From positions 62,001 to 126,000 of the forward strand of contig NZ_JBNWEO010000018.1 in NCBI RefSeq assembly GCF_050496765.1: a stretch of 64,000 nt of DNA. The letters are read 5' to 3'. Shown here one piece after another: positions 59,655-64,000 of this stretch (its first letter is position 1; each line of letters begins with the position of its first letter). The notes beneath the pieces were generated by a model, which was given only the letters and a program-made list of their open reading frames with translations, was not told the origin of the DNA and made no database searches. The stretch is from JAEVLT01 sp050496765. Its GTDB lineage: Bacteria > Bacillota > Bacilli > Bacillales > Cytobacillaceae. Both the position numbers and the translations under genes were made by a program.

Positions 59655-59735
59655 ATCATAAATAAAAATGATTTTTCATAGAGTGTAAGTGACATAGTGA
59701 TTTTTAAATAAACGGAAATGAAGGGAGGAGTCGCT

Positions 59736-60860
59736 TTGTCTCAGGAAAATCAATCGTGTCTGCGATTTTCTTTGGAGGAATCATTGTGGTTTAGAAAAGG
59801 ACAGGAAGTCGAAGAATTGATTTCGATTTCGCTTGATCCCGATATCACCATCCAAGAAAATGACCAGTACGTGACGATACGTGGGTCATTGGAATTGACC
59901 GGAGAATATAAAAGCTTTCATGACGGCGAGGGAATGGAGGAAGAAGCGGAGTTTGCCCAAAAATATGTACAACGGGTGGATGAAGGCGACGAAGGGGTTT
60001 ATGAGTTTGCGCATCGTTTCCCAGTTGATATAACGATACCAAATAATCGGATTCAAAGCATTTATGATATCGATGTGATGGTTGAAACCTTTGATTACTC
60101 TCTTCCAGAACGAAGTTGCTTAAAATTATCGGCCGAATTGACGATTTCCGGTTTGTACGGTGCCCGGCAGGATCAGGGGGATGAGGTTGAAGCTGTTTTT
60201 GCAAATGCGAGCCGCTTAGCCGAAGATTCAGTTAGTGAAAAAGCCGCTGAGGAAACAGCAGAAGCAAGTTCTGTGGAGGAGCAAGAACGTCCACTATTTG
60301 TAGTAGAAGCAAGAAAGCCGCTGGAAGACGAAAGCTCACGGGAAACGGTATCCTATCCGACATTTTCCTATCAGCCGCAAGGGAAACCTGTAGTTCAGCC
60401 CGCATTCACCCAATTTTCGGATTTCAGCCAGCCGGACCGCGGTGAAGAAAAGCCGAAAATCGAAGTAGTGGCAGAAGAAGTAAAAGATGAAGTCGAAGTA
60501 AACGAAGCTGAAGAAACAGAAGAGATAGAGATCGAAGAAAAAGAGACAGATGAAGAAAGTTCATCCTCCTCTTCAAGTGACGAAGGTCCTGTTTCGAAGC
60601 TAACTGATGCGATAAAGAAAAAAGTAACGAAAAAGAAAAGCATGTCCTTAACAGAATTTTTTGCCCGCAAAGAAGACCGTGATGAGCAGCAGGCAAAGTT
60701 AAAAATCTGTATTGTCCAAAAAGGGGAAACGCTGGATCAGATAGCGGAACGGTATGATGTCACATTTCAAAATCTTCTTCGCGTCAACCGGCTTGAAGTA
60801 AACCAGGATGTGTATGAAGGGCAAGTCCTCTATATACCGACAGCTTTCGCAAAAAAATAG
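59736..60860 (+). CDS. spoVID: Stage VI sporulation protein D (SpoVID), short form
   Basis: A 374-residue coat morphogenetic protein with N-terminal SpoVID domain (LRFSLEESLWFRKGQEVEEL, DITIPNNRIQSIYD), a long acidic Glu/Ser-rich middle (about 165-290), and a C-terminal LysM domain (KICIVQKGETLDQIAERYDV...YEGQVLYIPTA). SpoVID encases the spore with SafA, SpoIVA and other coat layers. TTG at 59736 follows GGGAGGAG. B. subtilis SpoVID is about 575 residues, so the acidic linker here is much shorter. A terminator-like hairpin follows at 60870. Confidence 0.93.
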   Translation: MSQENQSCLRFSLEESLWFRKGQEVEELISISLDPDITIQENDQYVTIRGSLELTGEYKSFHDGEGMEEEAEFAQKYVQRVDEGDEGVYEFAHRFPVDITIPNNRIQSIYDIDVMVETFDYSLPERSCLKLSAELTISGLYGARQDQGDEVEAVFANASRLAEDSVSEKAAEETAEASSVEEQERPLFVVEARKPLEDESSRETVSYPTFSYQPQGKPVVQPAFTQFSDFSQPDRGEEKPKIEVVAEEVKDEVEVNEAEETEEIEIEEKETDEESSSSSSSDEGPVSKLTDAIKKKVTKKKSMSLTEFFARKEDRDEQQAKLKICIVQKGETLDQIAERYDVTFQNLLRVNRLEVNQDVYEGQVLYIPTAFAKK

Positions 60861-60869
60861 TGGGAGACG

Positions 60870-60917
60870 AAAAATAAGCATGAGCGGGTAACCTATGTGC
60901 CTGCTCCTTATTTTTCT
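60870..60917 (+). terminator. Terminator-like hairpin between spoVID and ysxE
   Basis: AAAAATAAG / CTTATTTTT with inner GAGC / GCTC; the T-run is part of the stem, so strength is uncertain. Confidence 0.55.
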
Positions 60918-60934
60918 ATTGGAGGATTTTAAAA

Positions 60935-61966
60935 ATGAGCGGCGAAAATCGACTGGCAGTACTGGCGCCAATTTTGCGAAATTATCAGCTTGAACCGTAC
61001 TTTGTAGAGGATTACGGCAATGTCCAGAAAGTCTATGCCAATAAAGGGACATTTGCGCTGAAAAAAATCCCTCCAAGCAACGGAACCGATTTTATTCGTC
61101 ATGTCCACTCCCTTTATCAAATGGGTTTCAATCGAATTGTGCCGATTTATCCGACGATTGATGGGAGATATGCTGTTTTAGATCAAGCGTACCTATATTA
61201 TTTAATGCCTTGGCTCCCGAACGATGAAAGGGAACAACGAGAGAAAAGGCATCAGCAGTTATTTCGTGAGCTGGCGCGAATGCACACATTATCGGCAAAA
61301 GAAATTACGATCAAAAAAGAAGAGCGGACAGAGCATTATGAGAAAACCTTGCAGCAATTTGAGAAAAATAAAGAGTTTCTTGACGGCTTTACGGAAGAAT
61401 GTGAAAAAAAGGTTTATATGTCACCGTTTGAGTTGTTGTATTGTCTCTACTCTAACGAAATCAGTCAAGCGCTGAAATTTTCGAAAAGCAAATTTGAAGA
61501 ATGGTATGAAATGACGAAGGAGAATGAAAAAGCAAGAATGGTCATTAATCATGGGAAAATCTCGATTGAGCATTTTTTGTATGATGACAGAGGGTACGGC
61601 TATTTTGCCAATTTCGAAAAAGCTGGCTATGGTTCACCTTTTCATGATCTTTTGCCATTTCTTTCGCGTACATTAAAAACCCGCCCACAGCGCAATGAGG
61701 AATGTGTGGAGTGGATTTACTATTATTACAAATATTTTCCATTACGAGCAGATGAAAAACTGTTGTTTTACAGCTATCTAGCCTACCCGTTTTCAATTAT
61801 TCAGACCGTTGAGACCTATTTCCGGAAACCGGAAAAACGAAATGAATTAAAAGCAGTTCAGCAGCTGCAGCGTCAGTATTGGTATTTAAAAAATACGGAA
61901 TATGTAACAATGAAAATGGTAGAATTCGATAACAGCCAACAGACAAAAGAAGGAGCCCCCGAGTAA
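60935..61966 (+). CDS. ysxE: CotS-family kinase-like spore protein YsxE
   Basis: A 343-residue protein of the CotS/YsxE spore-coat kinase-like family. Kinase-like features: KVYANKGTFALKKI (ATP-binding Lys), PWLPNDEREQREKRHQQLFR, VINHGKISIEHFLYDDRGYG (catalytic-loop-like), and FANFEKAGYGSPFHDL (metal-loop-like). Activity has not been shown for the family. ATG at 60935 follows TTGGAGGA. Neighbour of spoVID, as in B. subtilis. Confidence 0.92.
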   Translation: MSGENRLAVLAPILRNYQLEPYFVEDYGNVQKVYANKGTFALKKIPPSNGTDFIRHVHSLYQMGFNRIVPIYPTIDGRYAVLDQAYLYYLMPWLPNDEREQREKRHQQLFRELARMHTLSAKEITIKKEERTEHYEKTLQQFEKNKEFLDGFTEECEKKVYMSPFELLYCLYSNEISQALKFSKSKFEEWYEMTKENEKARMVINHGKISIEHFLYDDRGYGYFANFEKAGYGSPFHDLLPFLSRTLKTRPQRNEECVEWIYYYYKYFPLRADEKLLFYSYLAYPFSIIQTVETYFRKPEKRNELKAVQQLQRQYWYLKNTEYVTMKMVEFDNSQQTKEGAPE

Positions 61967-61981
61967 TAGACGAGGTGCTCC

Positions 61982-62173
61982 TTAAATCATTTCAAAATAA
62001 AGGGCCAGGGCAACTAAAATAAAAAAGATTAACAGTAAAATATCAAAGGTTGTTGGCAACAAAAGCGTGCGGATCCCTTGAAAAATGGTGAACGGAATAA
62101 TAAATTGTCCACAAACACGTTTTACCTTTTGCATCCATGGAGGCAGGACATAGCGATTAAATCGTTTTTTCAT
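61982..62173 (-). CDS. Small membrane protein, unknown
   Basis: A 63-residue protein with one or two hydrophobic segments: a basic N terminus (MKKRFNRYVLPPWMQKVKR) then IIPFTIFQGIRTLL and FDILLLIFFILVALALYFEMI. ATG at 62173 follows GGAAGGAGTG. A frame extending to 62413 has no RBS and crosses an AT-rich promoter region. It converges on ysxE and diverges from the valS leader. Not recognised. Confidence 0.75.
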   Translation of the reverse strand: MKKRFNRYVLPPWMQKVKRVCGQFIIPFTIFQGIRTLLLPTTFDILLLIFFILVALALYFEMI

Positions 62174-62384
62174 CAAAACACTCCTTCCCTTCTTACACGT
62201 TATTAGTCTATGTATATTCAATCCCCTGTGTGTAATCCCTAAAATTATCAAGCCATCGGCAACGAACAAACTGCATGCTTTTATTTGAATCGCTTTTTTG
62301 TGGATCTTCGTATAAAATATAAAAAATTGGTTATCATGATTGACGACACTCCCCTTTTTTCGGTAGTATATTGATATAAATTCA
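62174..62384. other. Intergenic region between small membrane gene and valS leader
   Basis: About 210 bases. It contains TTGACG at 62340-62345 with TAGTAT 18 bases on (62364-62369), a possible valS promoter, and AT-rich sequence for a - strand promoter. No other feature seen. Confidence 0.4.
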
Positions 62385-62389
62385 TACAT

Positions 62390-62635
62390 AAGCAAAGACA
62401 GGGAAGAGTACAATGTCCCCCTGCTTCAAGAGAGGGAATCCAGTTTCTGGAAGGTTTCCTAAGCAGGCCATTGGAATGTCGCCCTTGAGCTTCTTTTGCG
62501 AAAGGACCAAGTTTCGAGTAGTGAAAGACGGAAGATGTCCGTTATTCTTGGAAGAGCCAATCGTTTTTTTGATTGGAAAAAAGGTGGTACCGCGAAGCAA
62601 ACTCCATTCGTCCTTTTACGGCGATGGGGTTTTTT
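62390..62635 (+). promoter_or_regulatory. T-box riboswitch (tRNA-Val) upstream of valS
   Basis: T-box core AAGGTGGTACCGCG at 62581-62594. Upstream: AAGAGAGGGAAT, GGAAGGTTTCC distal region and specifier context GGAATGTCGCCC, giving GTC (Val) at 62478-62480. Terminator ACTCCATTCG / CGATGGGGT (62601-62630) plus T6. Controls valS by charging of tRNA-Val. Confidence 0.93.
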
Positions 62636-62664
62636 CATGTTCAGAAAGTGAAGGAGGATATTAA

Positions 62665-64000
62665 ATGGATACAAATGATCTTTCAATGCCGACCAAATAT
62701 GATCCGCAATCAATTGAAAAAGGGCGCTATGATTGGTGGGTGAATGGCAAGTTTTTCGAAGCGAAAGGCGAAGCAGCGAAACAACCGTACACCGTTGTCA
62801 TTCCGCCACCGAACGTTACCGGGAAACTGCATTTGGGTCATGCTTGGGACACGACCCTGCAAGATATTATTACAAGAATGAAACGCATGCAGGGCTATGA
62901 TGTTCTTTGGCTTCCTGGAATGGATCACGCCGGAATTGCAACCCAGGCGAAGGTGGAGCAAAAGCTTCGCGAAGAAGGTAAAAGCCGTTATGATCTGGGC
63001 AGGGAAAAATTTATCAAAGAAACTTGGAAGTGGAAAGAAGAGTATGCTGACCATATTCGCAAGCAATGGGCAAAGCTTGGCCTTGGCCTGGATTACAGCC
63101 GGGAGCGTTTTACCCTTGACGAAGGGCTCTCCGCCGCAGTCAGGGAAGTCTTCGTTTCCTTATACAAAAAAGGGCTTATTTACCGCGGTGAATATATTAT
63201 CAACTGGGATCCATCAACCAAAACGGCCTTATCCGATATTGAAGTTATTTATGAGGATGTCCAGGGAGCGTTTTACCATATGCGATACCCACTTGCAGAC
63301 GGATCCGGCACGATTGAGATTGCAACAACCCGTCCGGAAACCATGCTTGGCGATACCGCTGTCGCCGTTCACCCGGATGATGAACGCTACAAGCATCTAA
63401 TTGGCAAAACGGTTATCCTCCCAATTGTCGGACGCGAGATTCCCATTGTTGGCGACGATTATGTTGATATGGAATTTGGATCAGGCGCCGTTAAAATAAC
63501 CCCTGCCCATGATCCGAATGACTTTGAAATCGGCAACCGCCACAATCTTGAACGGATCCTCGTCATGAATGAAGATGGGACGATGAATGAAAAGGCCGGC
63601 AAGTACCAAGGACTTGACCGTTTTGAATGCCGCAAACAAATTGTGAAAGACTTACAGGAGCAGGGCGTTCTGTTCAAAATTGAGGACCATCTGCACTCTG
63701 TTGGTCATTCAGAACGGAGCGGTGCGGTTGTTGAGCCGTATTTGTCCACGCAATGGTTTGTCAAAATGAAGCCGCTCGCCGAACAAGCAATCGAGCTGCA
63801 AAAGCAACCAGAAGCGGAAAAAGTCAACTTTGTCCCAGACCGTTTTGAAAAAACATATTTGCATTGGATGGAAAACATCCGCGATTGGTGTATTTCCCGG
63901 CAACTTTGGTGGGGACATCGCATTCCTGCCTGGTACCATAAAGAAACAGGTGAGGTTTATGTTGATCACAAGCCGCCAACTGATATCGAAAACTGGGAAC
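62665..64000 (+). CDS. valS: Valyl-tRNA synthetase (3' truncated by window)
   Basis: The frame is open to the window end, giving the first ~445 of about 880 residues. ATG at 62665 follows AAGGAGGA. Class I HIGH signature in PPPNVTGKLHLGHAW, editing domain CP1 (IEIATTRPETMLGDTAVAVH, FGSGAVKITPAHDPNDFEIG), and PYLSTQWFVKM are present; KMSKS lies beyond the window. It attaches valine to tRNA-Val and proofreads threonine. Preceded by its T-box; in B. subtilis folC follows. Confidence 0.97.
   Translation, partial: MDTNDLSMPTKYDPQSIEKGRYDWWVNGKFFEAKGEAAKQPYTVVIPPPNVTGKLHLGHAWDTTLQDIITRMKRMQGYDVLWLPGMDHAGIATQAKVEQKLREEGKSRYDLGREKFIKETWKWKEEYADHIRKQWAKLGLGLDYSRERFTLDEGLSAAVREVFVSLYKKGLIYRGEYIINWDPSTKTALSDIEVIYEDVQGAFYHMRYPLADGSGTIEIATTRPETMLGDTAVAVHPDDERYKHLIGKTVILPIVGREIPIVGDDYVDMEFGSGAVKITPAHDPNDFEIGNRHNLERILVMNEDGTMNEKAGKYQGLDRFECRKQIVKDLQEQGVLFKIEDHLHSVGHSERSGAVVEPYLSTQWFVKMKPLAEQAIELQKQPEAEKVNFVPDRFEKTYLHWMENIRDWCISRQLWWGHRIPAWYHKETGEVYVDHKPPTDIENWE

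Noticed and set aside
62413..62664. 83-codon frame ahead of valS
   Set aside because: It overlaps the T-box core, specifier and terminator; not a gene.
1..64000. Mobile elements, prophage, CRISPR, defence islands
   Set aside because: No transposase, integrase, phage gene, cas gene, or regularly spaced repeats were seen; gene content is core chromosome throughout.

Overview
The window is a 64 kb stretch of core chromosome from an endospore-forming member of the Bacillaceae (Bacillus sensu lato). The evidence is the gene order, which follows the Bacillus subtilis block gapB-speD-nrdR-dnaBI-thrS-infC-pheST-mutS2-lcfA-fadR-etfBA-uvrC-lysC-sdhCAB-gerE-racE-gerM-rph-tig-clpX-lonBA-hemAXCDBL-spoVID-valS, together with sporulation genes (sspI, gerE, gerM, spoVID, lonB), strong AGGAGG-type ribosome binding sites, frequent TTG/GTG starts, sigma-A promoters and three T-box leaders. 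The species cannot be named from this window. No insertion sequence, prophage or CRISPR array is visible, and nearly all genes lie on the + strand (leading-strand bias).

Layout. 1-1946: 3' end of gapB, speD with its own promoter and a structured leader, and a conserved unknown gene. 2183-6042: nrdR, the helicase-loading genes dnaB and dnaI, and ytxC. 6043-9895: T-box-controlled thrS, then the infC-rpmI-rplT translation operon behind an L20-type leader, with an AUU start at infC. 9961-13068: DUF1294 protein, dimeric dUTPase, M42 peptidase, sspI (-) and a SpoU methyltransferase. 13069-16889: T-box and pheST. 16938-23203: rnhC (-), zapA, cvpA, polX, mutS2 and a 27-residue membrane micro-ORF. 23312-28398: fatty-acid degradation genes lcfA, fadR, fadB, etfB and etfA, with a perfect FadR operator in front of fadR. 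28566-32399: trxA, uvrC (possible AUA start), lysine riboswitch and lysC with a nested beta-subunit start. 32477-36711: yslB (-) and sdhCAB with hairpins between the genes. 36827-38563: a small sporulation/surface cluster (class D sortase, GerPA/GerPF-like protein, Tyr-rich small protein, gerE) with several sigma-K-like promoters. 38727-43219: marR-type gene, racE, gerM, rph, ysnA, ysnB. 43336-46053: tRNA-Arg(UCU), a TPR protein and tig. 46451-52630: clpX, lonB (frameshifted), lonA and ysxC. 53383-59608: the complete hemAXCDBL operon from glutamyl-tRNA to uroporphyrinogen precursors. 59736-64000: spoVID, ysxE, a small membrane gene (-), T-box and the 5' part of valS.

How it works together. 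Most genes are housekeeping: tRNA charging (thrS, pheST, valS, each sensed by a T-box), translation initiation, replication restart and repair, beta-oxidation electron flow (fad/etf) into the respiratory chain (sdh, heme synthesis), proteolysis (clpX, lonA) and chaperoning (tig). The sporulation genes are interspersed. The most notable observations are the single-base frameshift that separates the LonB ATPase from its protease domain, the putative AUA start of uvrC, the speD leader that can pair with its own ribosome binding site, the relocated FadR operator, the unannotated micro-ORF after mutS2, and the sigma-K promoter cluster between sdhB and gerE.
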